Source of the DNA: Paenibacillus ihumii
Lineage (GTDB): Bacteria; Bacillota; Bacilli; Paenibacillales; Paenibacillaceae
Reading direction: 5' to 3'
Assembly (NCBI RefSeq): GCF_001403875.1
Contig: NZ_LN884299.1
Span: forward strand, 372,001-436,000
Length of the DNA: 64,000 bases
Of this stretch, positions 35,241 to 44,151 are shown piece by piece. Below the pieces are notes generated by a model, which saw only the letters and a program-made list of their open reading frames with translations, was not told the DNA's origin and did no database searches. The translations under genes and the position numbers were made by a program. Each line of letters starts with the position of its first letter. The first letter of the stretch is position 1.

Positions 35241-37037
35241 GTGGTTTCTACGAAACGAAAGGCAACCATCAAAAGCCGGATTATTCTGATCATGACGGTG
35301 TTCGCTCTGCTGATCGCGTCTCTGCTGTCTTTTTTCAGCTATGAGCTGATTTCATATTTTCAGAGGAAAACGACGATACAGGCTACCGAGTTCAACCTGC
35401 AGCTCGTATCCCATATCATTGAGCAGGATCTGATGAATCTCTCGGTTCTGGCGATGACCTCCAGCACCAATTCCTCGACCAATCGTCTGCTGAACGATTA
35501 TTTCAGGTCTGAGCAGCCCAGCTCCATGGAGGCGATTCAGGTCTTCTCCTCCCTGCAGGAGGATTTCCGGATGAACCGCTCTAACGGTTACGTTCGCCGG
35601 CTGATCGTGACTGATAATCAGGATAAATTTTTGCAGGTGGATAACTCCGTCAGTACATCTGTTCCGTTAACCATTCATAACATTAATCAGCTTCCCGGCC
35701 TGACCGCAGATTCCAGCGAGCAGTGGGAACGGGTAATTCAAGATCCGCTGTCCTTGACCAAGACCCTCCCCTTCGTCATGCCGATTTACGGGGATAATGC
35801 CAACCGGATCGGCACCGTGTACCTTCTGGCCAACACCTCCGTGATCACCGACAAACTGAAGGGGTACGGCCTTCCTGCGGATTCCAAGCTGCTGCTGACC
35901 CTCGGCAACCAGCCGTATGAAATTCAGGGAGACCGCATCGTTCCCCTCCCGGCGGGCTATAAGGCGACCCCTTATGAAGAGGAGACTGCCAGCGGCAGCG
36001 TAACGACGCTGTCCTGGCTGGAGATGAACGAAAGAGAGAAGCTGATTGCCGTGTCTTACCCGGTGCGCCATGGAGTAACCCTCTCCCAGACGCTGTCGGA
36101 GAAGCAGTTCGCCCCGCAATTCAATCTTTGGCTGCTCCTTATGCTCGGCGTCTGTGTGCTCGTGATCGCCTCCAGCGGAGTCATCACGGTCTATTTGACC
36201 AGAACGATCAGTCTGCCTGTCGAAAAGCTCAAGAAGCGCATCGATAAAATTGCCCAGGGCAACTTCCTCATCGACCGGAACATGGAGTGGAACAGCGAGC
36301 TCGGTGATGTGGGGCGCGGCATCAACCGGTTGTCCCAGGACATTCTTACCCTGATGGAGACCCGGGTCGCAGACGAGAAGCAGCGCCAGGAGCTGGAATA
36401 CCGGATGCTGCAGAGCCAGATCAACCCGCATTTTCTGTACAACACCCTGAACTCGATCAAATGGATGGCGACGATTCAGAATGCAACCGGTATTGCGGAG
36501 ATGACCACCTCGCTGTCGCGCCTGCTGCGCAGCATTGCCAAGGATGCGCGCAAGCTGGTACCGCTGCAGGAGGAGTTAAGTCTGCTGGAGGACTATTTTC
36601 TAATCCAAAAATACCGCTATGGCAGTAATATAACGATGGAAACGATCGTCCATGACGAACAGCTGCTGACGGGGCTCGTCCCCCGGTTCACGCTGCAGCC
36701 TCTGGCGGAGAACGCGATATTCCACGGCATAGAGCCGAAGGGCAGCGGCCGCCTCCTGCTAAGCATTGAGCGCAGCGGATGGAATGATATTCTGATCACT
36801 CTGGAGGATAACGGAGTCGGGATCAGCGAGGAGCAGATTGCCGATATTCTGGCTCCTCGGGAGCAGGAAGCATATCAGGAGTCAACCACGAAGGGACTGC
36901 TGGAGGGCATGGGACTGCGCAATGTCCATGAACGGCTGAAGCTCACCTTCGGGGAGCAGTACGGATTGTCAATTGAGAGCAAGCAGGATCAATATACGAA
37001 GATGTTTGTTCTGCTGCCTTACCGGGCAGCAGAATAA
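35241..37037 (+). CDS. YesM-type sensor histidine kinase
   Basis: 598 residues. TM1 about 12-32, extracellular sensing region 35-288, TM2 about 295-320, HAMP 320-372, then phospho-acceptor His397 in QSQINPHFLYNTLNSIKWMA, N box QPLAENAIFHGIEP and G box DNGVGISEEQ. Pairs with the AraC-type regulator 118 bp downstream. Such pairs sense extracellular sugars and activate adjacent CUT1 operons. GTG at 35241 is the only start consistent with TM1, but the ribosome site is close, so the exact start is uncertain. Confidence 0.9.
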   Translation: MVSTKRKATIKSRIILIMTVFALLIASLLSFFSYELISYFQRKTTIQATEFNLQLVSHIIEQDLMNLSVLAMTSSTNSSTNRLLNDYFRSEQPSSMEAIQVFSSLQEDFRMNRSNGYVRRLIVTDNQDKFLQVDNSVSTSVPLTIHNINQLPGLTADSSEQWERVIQDPLSLTKTLPFVMPIYGDNANRIGTVYLLANTSVITDKLKGYGLPADSKLLLTLGNQPYEIQGDRIVPLPAGYKATPYEEETASGSVTTLSWLEMNEREKLIAVSYPVRHGVTLSQTLSEKQFAPQFNLWLLLMLGVCVLVIASSGVITVYLTRTISLPVEKLKKRIDKIAQGNFLIDRNMEWNSELGDVGRGINRLSQDILTLMETRVADEKQRQELEYRMLQSQINPHFLYNTLNSIKWMATIQNATGIAEMTTSLSRLLRSIAKDARKLVPLQEELSLLEDYFLIQKYRYGSNITMETIVHDEQLLTGLVPRFTLQPLAENAIFHGIEPKGSGRLLLSIERSGWNDILITLEDNGVGISEEQIADILAPREQEAYQESTTKGLLEGMGLRNVHERLKLTFGEQYGLSIESKQDQYTKMFVLLPYRAAE

Positions 37038-37154
37038 TGGCACCGGAACGCTCGAAAAGACCCATGGATCAATAGATGGCGTATAGGTGAAGGGTCCCGC
37101 CCTTCCTGAGTGCAAATGAGTGCAAATTCGCAAACTTGTAAGGAAGTGATTGCA

Positions 37155-38768
37155 TTGATCAAATTGCTGATAGCCGATGATGAGGCGCTGGTCTGCATCG
37201 GCCTGCAGTCCATGCTGAAATGGGAGGAATACGGAATCGAAGTAGTTGGCGTTGCGCATAACGGAGCCCAGGCTGAGGATATGATCGACGCCTATCGGCC
37301 GGACATCGTCATCACCGACATCAAGATGCCGATCAAGACCGGTCTGCAGGTCGCACAGTCGGCCCGCCGCAAATACGGCCGCGTCCCGCTTTTTATTATT
37401 TTGACAAGCTTTGAGGAGTTTGAGTATGCCCGTACGGCCATCGAAATGCAGGCCGTCGATTATCTGGTGAAGCTGGAGCTGACCCCGGAGGCGCTGGAGG
37501 CCTCGATCAGGAAGGCGATGAAGCTGCTGGAGGAGCATAAGACGGTAGAAAGCTACCCGGAGCTTGTCCAGCGCAGCAACCTGCATGAGCTGCGGGAGAA
37601 GTTCTTCGTCCGCCTGTTCAACAATCTGTTCGAGAACAGAAAGCAGTATCTTCTGCAGCAAGAGGACCTGGAGCTGAAGCTCTCCGCTCCGGCCTATCTG
37701 GTATGCACTTGCCGCATCATGGCCCCGGATACCGTTCCGCCCAGAGGCGACAAGCTGGTCACCCTCTGCACCAGCACCGTGAAGATGGCTAGGGATCGGC
37801 TGACCTCGGCCAAGCCTTGCTATGTGACCGGCCTCGATTTGCGCAATTTTGCCATCATTCTGCCGGTCGATGATGCCCATTCACTATCTTGGAAGCCAGA
37901 GACTGAGAAGCTGCTGACCGATATGGCCCAGGTGCTGCACAATTATTTCAACGTCAGAATTATGGGCGGCATCGGCCATGCCGTCGAGGATCCTTACATG
38001 ATTCATGAAAGCTACCTTGCCGCTCGCCGGGTTCTACCCGCCGCGCTGGAGCAGCAGGCCTTCGTCTTCTACTCGGAGGACAAACAAGCTCCTGGCCTGG
38101 AGCAGCCTCTCTTTGATTACTCGGCTTCCCGCTCCGAAATTCGCCGGGCGTTCGAGGAGATGGACACCGATGCGCTCTACAGCATTATAACCGCCATGAT
38201 CGAGGCCTTCGAGGGACGGACCGATCTCCTCGTTGCGGCGATAGACGCGGCCTGCAGCGTACTCTACATGGCGACTTCCCTGCTGGCCGACGGGGAGAAT
38301 CTGGTGGAGCAGATTTTCGAGCACGAGCCGGAGGGCTACCGGGCTATCTACCGGCAGAGCTCCATCGACGGTGTGATCAGCTGGCTCGTGCATTTCCGGG
38401 ACGGATGCTGCGAGCTCCTCTCCTCCAGGAAGCAGAGCTACAAAGAGCAGGTCATCCGGCATGTTCAGGATTATATCAAGCGCAACCTCGACAGCAAGCT
38501 GTCCTTGAACCAGGTTGCGGATATTTTCAACTTTAGTCCGAATTATCTGAGCCATCTGTTCTCCAGGACAGCCAAGGTCAATTTCGTCAAATACGTCACC
38601 GACACCAAAATCACGGCGGCTAAGGAAATGATGCTGCGCGGCGAAGGACGGATCAATGAGATTTCCCAGAGGCTCGGTTACGACAGCGCCTTCTATTTCA
38701 GCAAGGTATTCAAGAAGGTCGAGGGCATCTCCCCTCGAGAATTTATGCAGCGGGTAGAGTCGAGGTGA
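37155..38768 (+). CDS. YesN-type response regulator with AraC DNA-binding domain
   Basis: 537 residues from TTG at 37155, with AAGGAAGTGA just upstream; the longer ATG start lacks a site. Receiver domain residues 1-120 with Asp8/Asp9 and phospho-acceptor Asp55 in DIVITDIKMP and Lys in YLVKLEL. C-terminal residues 435-535 hold two helix-turn-helix motifs (LSLNQVADIFNFSPNYLSHLF, INEISQRLGYDSAFYFSKVF). Expected activator of the divergent transporter-lyase operon. Confidence 0.92.
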   Translation: MIKLLIADDEALVCIGLQSMLKWEEYGIEVVGVAHNGAQAEDMIDAYRPDIVITDIKMPIKTGLQVAQSARRKYGRVPLFIILTSFEEFEYARTAIEMQAVDYLVKLELTPEALEASIRKAMKLLEEHKTVESYPELVQRSNLHELREKFFVRLFNNLFENRKQYLLQQEDLELKLSAPAYLVCTCRIMAPDTVPPRGDKLVTLCTSTVKMARDRLTSAKPCYVTGLDLRNFAIILPVDDAHSLSWKPETEKLLTDMAQVLHNYFNVRIMGGIGHAVEDPYMIHESYLAARRVLPAALEQQAFVFYSEDKQAPGLEQPLFDYSASRSEIRRAFEEMDTDALYSIITAMIEAFEGRTDLLVAAIDAACSVLYMATSLLADGENLVEQIFEHEPEGYRAIYRQSSIDGVISWLVHFRDGCCELLSSRKQSYKEQVIRHVQDYIKRNLDSKLSLNQVADIFNFSPNYLSHLFSRTAKVNFVKYVTDTKITAAKEMMLRGEGRINEISQRLGYDSAFYFSKVFKKVEGISPREFMQRVESR

Positions 38769-38814
38769 AGGATGCCTGTGACGGGCCATTGCAAGCCTGT
38801 AGGGCTCACGCAAT

Positions 38815-38844
38815 AAAAGCCCATACGATGCCGTATGGGCTTTT
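38815..38844. terminator. Terminator after the YesN-type gene
   Basis: AAAAGCCCATACG and CGTATGGGCTTTT form a perfect 13-bp stem with a 4-nt loop, usable in both directions. It is 47 bp past the regulator stop and 60 bp past the convergent GNAT gene stop. Confidence 0.9.
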
Positions 38845-38903
38845 ACCAAAACAATGGGGGCAACATCGCAAGTGTATATCAAACCGCCCGTTCTCAGCGC
38901 TTT

Positions 38904-39308
38904 TCAAAGATTTTTTATCAGTATGATTTCAAGAGGCTGAGTCTCCAATAGCAGGCACCCCGCATCGCGATATCCCATCTTCCTATAGAAATGCTGAGCG
39001 TCTTCATTCGATTGGGTTGATGTCATAACTTGTGTAAATCCTCGCTGACGCATAATTCCCTCCCAATACAGCACCACTTGCTTACCGATTCCATTTCCCC
39101 TGTATGCTTCTTCAATCCGTAACATGTTCATAAAAGGAATACTGTCCCAGAAATAACTGTATCTCATCCAGCCTATTTCTTGATCTCCATCCTTCAGGAT
39201 GTAAATTTCCTTGCCTTTAATCTTCATTGCTACAAGTGTCTCAGGGATATGTTTATCCCTCTCTACAATATACTTATAATCTTTCTCGGCAGCCAGTTCT
39301 ATCCTCAT
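38904..39308 (-). CDS. GNAT family N-acetyltransferase
   Basis: 134 residues from ATG at 39308 with GGAGGG 6 nt upstream. GNAT motif A is RIEEAYRGNGIGKQVVLYWE (acetyl-CoA loop RGNGIG), and motif B AQHFYRKMGYRDAG. Acyl acceptor unknown. Single gene, divergent from the UDG-like gene. Confidence 0.88.
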   Translation of the reverse strand: MRIELAAEKDYKYIVERDKHIPETLVAMKIKGKEIYILKDGDQEIGWMRYSYFWDSIPFMNMLRIEEAYRGNGIGKQVVLYWEGIMRQRGFTQVMTSTQSNEDAQHFYRKMGYRDAGCLLLETQPLEIILIKNL

Positions 39309-39400
39309 TGTCATCCCTCCGTCATCTCTTACATTGAATTTGAAACCATTATAAAGAACTCGCGTATTTAGAGGTACACTTTTCTTAAGGGGCGGTTGGA

Positions 39401-40078
39401 TTGAAATCAATCACGGAGCAATTGAATGAGCTGCATACCGATTGGAAGAACAGATTTATAGGTCAAAACTATATTGAAGATGGAATTATCGATGAGCAGG
39501 CCTGGCTCTCTCCTGGACGTAAAATCATGGTACTGCTGAAAGAGCCCCATTCACGAGATTATGGATGGAAATATCAAGATTTCATTCTTAGACGCGGTTA
39601 CTTAGAAGAAGGGACCTCAACCTGGGCCAACTTGCTGCGATGGACGTATGGCATGCTTCACGGTTTCCCTCCCTATCAGGAAGTCGATGAAGCGTTCCAT
39701 GATATTAAAGAAAATTCGCTTCATTTTTTTGGTTCTGTATGTTTTGCAAATATCAAGAAGATTGCCGGAGCATCTGTTGCTAATGATAAAGAATTAATTG
39801 CTTTCTCTGACGCAAGTCACCCCTTTATATTAAAACAAATCAGTATACTGGAGCCTAGTATTGTTCTATGCTGCGGGGGCATTGTATTTGATATTGTAAG
39901 AAAATCGCTAGACAAAGAAAAGATTGAATACGAAAGAAAATTTACCAGCGGGGGTTTAGAAGTCATTTGGTGGAAGGATAAAAGAATTAACATTGTACGA
40001 TATTTTCATCCGATGGCTCATATTCCAAAGGAAATTTCTTATACCTACTTAATTCATGAACTTCGACAGATTCTTTAG
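39401..40078 (+). CDS. Uncharacterised protein, possible uracil-DNA-glycosylase-like fold
   Basis: 225 residues, TTG start at 39401 after GGGGCGG. Pattern: IMVLLKEPHSRDYGW early, VCFANIKKIAG in the middle, SIVLCCGGIVFDIVRK later and YFHPMAHIP near the end. The order of a hydrophobic strand plus Pro, an Asn-containing strand, a Gly-rich strand and a late His-Pro resembles the UDG superfamily, as in restriction- or defence-linked relatives. I cannot confirm that without structure comparison. The gene is visibly more A/T-rich than the GH8 gene next door, a possible sign of transfer. Confidence 0.6.
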   Translation: MKSITEQLNELHTDWKNRFIGQNYIEDGIIDEQAWLSPGRKIMVLLKEPHSRDYGWKYQDFILRRGYLEEGTSTWANLLRWTYGMLHGFPPYQEVDEAFHDIKENSLHFFGSVCFANIKKIAGASVANDKELIAFSDASHPFILKQISILEPSIVLCCGGIVFDIVRKSLDKEKIEYERKFTSGGLEVIWWKDKRINIVRYFHPMAHIPKEISYTYLIHELRQIL

Positions 40079-40137
40079 AGCTGGCTTGCTTCGCACAGCT
40101 CTCTTTTTATGCTGCTGACAAATACTAATATTTTTGA

Positions 40138-40152
40138 GGAAAGCGCTTTAAT
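40138..40152. promoter_or_regulatory. cre-like site upstream of GH8 gene
   Basis: GGAAAGCGCTTTAAT contains the AAAGCGCTTT palindrome typical of CcpA sites, 61 bp before the GH8 start. One side of the consensus (TG) is missing. Confidence 0.5.
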
Positions 40153-40212
40153 TTACTCACCTCCTGCTGTGCTATCATATAGCCAAATAATGAAAAACGG
40201 GGGGTTGACGTT

Positions 40213-41352
40213 ATGTCTGCAAACTTAGGCGCTTTTTATACGAAGGAATACAGGAACATGTTCAAGGAGCTCGGCTATTCCGAAGCGGATATTGAAGCCA
40301 AGCTGGAACAGGCATGGACCGATCTGTTCTATGGAGCCCCGGAGGTGCGGATCTATTATCCAATGGGCGACGATAAAGGCTACATTCTCGACACCGGCAA
40401 TCTGGATGTTCGAACGGAAGGCATGTCTTACGGGATGATGATGGCTGTGCAAATGAACCGAAAGGAAGAGTTTGACCGGTTGTGGAATTTCTCTAAGACA
40501 TTTATGCAGCATAAAGAAGGGCGTTACGCGAATTACTTCGCCTGGCATTGCAAACCGGACGGTACCCGCATCTCCCAGGGTCCTGCGCCAGACGGGGAGG
40601 AATTTTTCGCGATGGCTCTGCTCTTCGCCGCATGCCGTTGGGGAGACGGGCCGGAACCCTATAACTATTCCGAACAGGCACGAACGATTCTAAGAGCATG
40701 CTTGCATCAGGGGGAAAACGGCGAAGGCGATCCGATGTGGGACCCGGAAACGAAGCTAATTAAGTTCATACCGGAATCTGCGTTTAGCGATCCGTCATAT
40801 CATCTCCCTCATTTCTACGAGTTGTTTGCCTTACTGGCGGACGAGCGGGACGCCGCTTTCTGGAGGGAGGCCGCCAAGGCCAGCCGTGCCTATCTCCATA
40901 CAGCGTGCCACCCGCACACTGGCCTCGCTCCGGAATACGCAAATTATGACGGTACGCCGGCAGAGCCGCAGCCGCATGGCGATTTCCGTCATTTCTACAG
41001 CGACTCCTACCGGGTGGCCGCCAATATCGCCCTGGATTGGGTATGGTTCTGCAAGGATCCCTGGCAGGTCGAGCAGTCGAACCGGATTCAGGCGTTTTTC
41101 CGGGACATCGAGGTTTCCGACTATCGCCGATACACCATTGACGGGAAGCCATTCGACGAGCCAGCGCTGCATCCGATCGGACTTCTGGCGACCAATGCAG
41201 CGGCTTCCCTCGCCGCCGACGGTCCGGACGCAGAGCATTTTGTCCGCCTGTTCTGGAACACGCCGCTTCGCACCGGCGACCGCCGCTATTACGACAACTG
41301 CCTGTACTTTTTCAGCCTGCTGGCGCTAAGCGGAAATTATCGGATTTACTAA
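40213..41352 (+). CDS. Reducing-end xylose-releasing exo-oligoxylanase (GH8)
   Basis: 379 residues, without signal peptide. GH8 signature VRTEGMSYGMMMAVQ places the catalytic acid at Glu69; SDSYRVAANIALDW contains the expected base Asp region. Length and N-terminus match the intracellular Rex enzymes of Bacillus halodurans type, which trim xylose from the reducing end of xylo-oligosaccharides. Single gene with its own cre-like site and terminator; not near a xylan transporter here. Confidence 0.88.
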   Translation: MSANLGAFYTKEYRNMFKELGYSEADIEAKLEQAWTDLFYGAPEVRIYYPMGDDKGYILDTGNLDVRTEGMSYGMMMAVQMNRKEEFDRLWNFSKTFMQHKEGRYANYFAWHCKPDGTRISQGPAPDGEEFFAMALLFAACRWGDGPEPYNYSEQARTILRACLHQGENGEGDPMWDPETKLIKFIPESAFSDPSYHLPHFYELFALLADERDAAFWREAAKASRAYLHTACHPHTGLAPEYANYDGTPAEPQPHGDFRHFYSDSYRVAANIALDWVWFCKDPWQVEQSNRIQAFFRDIEVSDYRRYTIDGKPFDEPALHPIGLLATNAAASLAADGPDAEHFVRLFWNTPLRTGDRRYYDNCLYFFSLLALSGNYRIY

Positions 41353-41390
41353 TTGTGATGACTGGCAGCAGTTCCCGGGCAAAGCATAAA

Positions 41391-41421
41391 AAGGCAGGAC
41401 AACATGAAGTTGTCCTGCCTT
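41391..41421. terminator. Bidirectional terminator between GH8 and ATP-grasp genes
   Basis: AAGGCAGGACAAC and GTTGTCCTGCCTT form a perfect 13-bp stem. It lies between two convergent genes. Confidence 0.9.
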
Positions 41422-41424
41422 GAA

Positions 41425-42207
41425 TCATTCAATTTTAGATTCTAACTTAGACTTACTTATCTTCATAAAATTTCTTAAATAGTCTACAGTCCCTGTTAAC
41501 TCCGCCCATCTAGCTGAAAGAAATTTTGCATAGTTCAATGGGCTGATTCCGTAAGTCCCTAGAGAATGCCCATCATTAATTTCTACCAACTTCATATTTC
41601 CTTCTTGATCAATTCCAAAATCCATGCCATATGCCATTGGCGCATTAACAAAATCCCTAATAGCGTTTTCTACGACACTTAAATCTAATTTTGAATTCCA
41701 AGCACCTTTATAATACCTAATATCAAGTACTTGTCCGTATCGTATAAAACAACGCCATTCTGTTACAAAATCAACTACCTCCGAGCACCAAATGTTCGTA
41801 TCCTTATTTTCTTCAATTATCCCTATAAAATCTTTATATTCTTTAACGACCTTTCCAGTAAATTTTTTCGTGATATCCCTTGGCTTTATAAAAACATTCC
41901 AGTTGTTCTGATTATGTTCAAAAAGTTCACGAATTGTTGTAGCCCAAATTTTTCTGCCAAAATAATGAGACAGCGAGGCCGGATAATCTATTTCTCCTTG
42001 ACTTCTCTCTACTCCCAATATTTCAAGACGCTTTCTTACGTTACCAATCCCGCCAACTACTAGATCCTCTGGATGAGTATCTTTGATTTCTCTAATATCA
42101 TAAAATTTAATGGTTTCCCATCCTAGGGATACGAATCCTTCATTAGCTACAAATGCATTTACATTATAGAATTCCCCATCCTTATCGACCTGTATATAAG
42201 CTCTCAT
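41425..42207 (-). CDS. ATP-grasp domain protein (DUF4343-like)
   Basis: 260 residues from ATG at 42207, preceded by AGGGAAGG. C-terminal ATP-grasp features: VFIKPRDITKKFTGKVV (ATP lysine), WCSEVVDFVTEWRCFIRYG, and MDFGIDQEGNMKLVEINDGHS with the metal-binding Asp/Glu/Asn. Such stand-alone ATP-grasp proteins ligate a carboxylate to an amine or thiol; substrate unknown. Strikingly A/T-rich relative to neighbours. The same frame extends upstream into a GNAT-like remnant; I judge 42207 to be the real start. Confidence 0.75.
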   Translation of the reverse strand: MRAYIQVDKDGEFYNVNAFVANEGFVSLGWETIKFYDIREIKDTHPEDLVVGGIGNVRKRLEILGVERSQGEIDYPASLSHYFGRKIWATTIRELFEHNQNNWNVFIKPRDITKKFTGKVVKEYKDFIGIIEENKDTNIWCSEVVDFVTEWRCFIRYGQVLDIRYYKGAWNSKLDLSVVENAIRDFVNAPMAYGMDFGIDQEGNMKLVEINDGHSLGTYGISPLNYAKFLSARWAELTGTVDYLRNFMKISKSKLESKIE

Positions 42208-42312
42208 GACCTTCCCTCTCTTCAAAATGTTCTCATGATTGTTTTCAATCGCTAACACCATCTCTAAATCAGAAGCCAGAGTTGGCCTATAGGTCAGCCT
42301 GTCTGATTTCAA
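42208..42312 (-). pseudogene. N-terminal remnant of a GNAT acetyltransferase
   Basis: 35 codons reading LTYRPTLASDLEMVLAIENN, the standard opening of a GNAT domain, run in frame into the ATP-grasp gene. No acetyl-CoA motif follows. GGAGGAGG stands further upstream. It looks like the stump of a gene replaced by the A/T-rich ATP-grasp gene. A functional fusion is the alternative. Confidence 0.5.
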
Positions 42313-42555
42313 AAAACATCCTGGACTTCCTCCTCCTTTCCTCCCTCAATCCGCGGCATTTTAGCTGCCTCTTATCCTTCTCTCCAGATTATCTTTGAAT
42401 TTTAAGTTGGACTAGCCTTGCTCGACGCAAAGCTGCTTTTACGAAAAATCTATCAATTCATTATACATTTTCTGAAAAAAACTAATGAATATTATTTTAT
42501 ATCATGATAGCATCCGAAATGTAACAAGTACTGTTAAAGAAAGGAAGTACAAACG

Positions 42556-43014
42556 ATGGATATCAAAGTTGAAACTCTCCCGAACTACCGCCTGGCCTAT
42601 GTGCGGCAAGTGGGGCCCTATGGCCCTGCGAATATTCAAGCTATGGAGAAGCTAAAGAAATGGGCCAAAGCAAAGGATCTGCTCACCGAATCCGCAATAT
42701 TATTCGGAATTCCGCAGGATAACCCTGAAACAACGCCTACGGACAGCTGCAGATATGATGCATGTATTGTCATTGCAAAGGATTTGCCTATCGATAGCTC
42801 TGTTCAAGAAGGCGAGCTTTCTGGCGGGGAATATGTCATTTGCAGAATCAAGCATACTGCCGAAGAGATTGAAAGAACATGGCAGGAGATTTTCCCTGCA
42901 TTGCACAGCAGAGGATACCAAATAGACAGCAGCCATCCGATTTTAGAACGATACGCCGGGCATATGCTGATGAACGATCTCTGTGAAATATGCATACCTG
43001 TACAGCCGTCATAG
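42556..43014 (+). CDS. GyrI/SbmC-like small-molecule-binding protein
   Basis: 152 residues, stand-alone effector-binding domain: LAYVRQVGPYG, FGIPQDNPETTPTDSCRYDACI, LSGGEYVICRIKHTAEEIERTW and a final ICIPVQP match the layout of E. coli SbmC and AraC-type effector domains. Such proteins bind or hydrolyse hydrophobic toxins or protect gyrase. AAGGAAG precedes the ATG. One of three proteins of this fold in the window. Confidence 0.8.
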   Translation: MDIKVETLPNYRLAYVRQVGPYGPANIQAMEKLKKWAKAKDLLTESAILFGIPQDNPETTPTDSCRYDACIVIAKDLPIDSSVQEGELSGGEYVICRIKHTAEEIERTWQEIFPALHSRGYQIDSSHPILERYAGHMLMNDLCEICIPVQPS

Positions 43015-43107
43015 CTGTATTAGTTCATTCCTCTAAAACACTAGCGGCGGTGGCTTGGATCACGATTTAGTACGGGGCAAGCTGCTGCGGGTAATGTTGT
43101 AAAAATC

Positions 43108-43141
43108 CCCCGGCCTCAGATACCTGATCCAAAGGCCGGGG
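43108..43141 (-). terminator. Terminator after the methyltransferase gene
   Basis: CCCCGGCCT and AGGCCGGGG pair around 16 nt; on the minus strand ATTTTTAC follows. The neighbouring GyrI-like gene converges on it. Confidence 0.7.
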
Positions 43142-43159
43142 CATCCATAAAGCGCTTTC

Positions 43160-43906
43160 TTATTTTTGCGCAAGTATGGTAAATTCCCAAGGAATGTTCT
43201 CATTATTCCATCCACGGTGCTCATCAAACTTCTTCAATTGAAAACCAGCTCCAAGAACTGAATTCATTATTTCGCTTAAAGTAAATAATCGAATAGAGAC
43301 ATTCGGAAACTCCTGCTGCTCATGTTCATCAAAGTAAGCTTTGTATGCCACGTCACCGCTTTTTATATCCGAATCAAAATAATCGACCTGTCCCTGGCTT
43401 GCAAGGCATTTTCTTAAGGGATGGAAGTCACTTAGAATCATCCTTCCCCCAGCCTTCAATAAGCTATAAAGAATGTACATAAATCTCTCGATATCACTAA
43501 AATAGTGCAGAATCCCACCTTCCAAATACAAGAGGTCGAAGTGTTCCTTGTATTTCTGAAGATCGATCTCGTAAATATCCGTTACGATATAGTCTATCGA
43601 TGTATTGGCACATGCAGCGAGTTCTACAGCATATTGCTTATTCTCCTCAGAAATATCGAATACGGTCACGTTCGCCCCTAATAAAGCTAACGGAACAGCT
43701 TTTCGGCCATTGGATCCGCAAAGATTAGCTATTGTTTTTCCTTCGATATTTTCAAAATAAGCTTGATGCTTTTTAAGGCAGGCCAGCGGGTTTTCTAATA
43801 TTTTATCTGCTTTCTCCCTAGGAGAACCATCTCTTTTATGCCAAAATTCATACGCCCGATATTCCCAAGCCGTTTTATTTTTTTGGCTATGTTCGTTCAA
43901 TGTCAT
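43160..43906 (-). CDS. Class I SAM-dependent methyltransferase
   Basis: 248 residues. SAM-binding motif I is IANLCGSNGRKAVPLALLGA, followed by VTVFDISEENKQYA, DYIVTDIYEID and FDLLYLEGGILHYFSD; a late KAGGRMILSDFHPL is motif post-III. The N-terminal WEYRAYEFW segment is common in Bacillus methyltransferases of unknown substrate. Start follows AAAGAGGGA and lies 33 bp behind cassette E. Confidence 0.85.
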   Translation of the reverse strand: MTLNEHSQKNKTAWEYRAYEFWHKRDGSPREKADKILENPLACLKKHQAYFENIEGKTIANLCGSNGRKAVPLALLGANVTVFDISEENKQYAVELAACANTSIDYIVTDIYEIDLQKYKEHFDLLYLEGGILHYFSDIERFMYILYSLLKAGGRMILSDFHPLRKCLASQGQVDYFDSDIKSGDVAYKAYFDEHEQQEFPNVSIRLFTLSEIMNSVLGAGFQLKKFDEHRGWNNENIPWEFTILAQK

Positions 43907-43938
43907 TCCCTCTTTATAATTAATTCACTCATGAAATA

Positions 43939-44034
43939 ACCCAGCCCTAGATGGTTGTTATTACCTTAGGCTGGGTCATTCGTTGTCTGAGTTTCTTCCA
44001 TGATTATAAATCTAATGGCCTGAAGGCGTAAGCC
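43939..44034 (-). repeat. Promoter-hairpin cassette copy E
   Basis: On the minus strand: GGCTTACGC (44026-44034), 17 bp, TATAAT (44003-44008), then CATGGAAGAAACTCAGACAA, then a hairpin (43939-43976) with arms ACCCAGCC and GGCTGGGT. The loop differs from other copies (no GAGC). It drives or precedes the methyltransferase gene. Confidence 0.7.
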
Positions 44035-44151
44035 CCAAGCGTGTTGTATTCCCAGTTGACTTCTCTCTCCTATAGAATCAATGGATTAAGTTTGGAGAGT
44101 TTGCAGCGGAGCCTGGTCGCTCTTATTTTATATACCGGGTCTACATTGTGC

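Noticed and set aside
38034..38882. 282-codon minus-strand frame
   Set aside because: Antisense of the YesN-type regulator and crosses its terminator.
43146..43160. cre site at ATAAAGCGCTTTCTT
   Set aside because: It lies at the 3' end of the methyltransferase gene, where catabolite control makes no sense; chance match.
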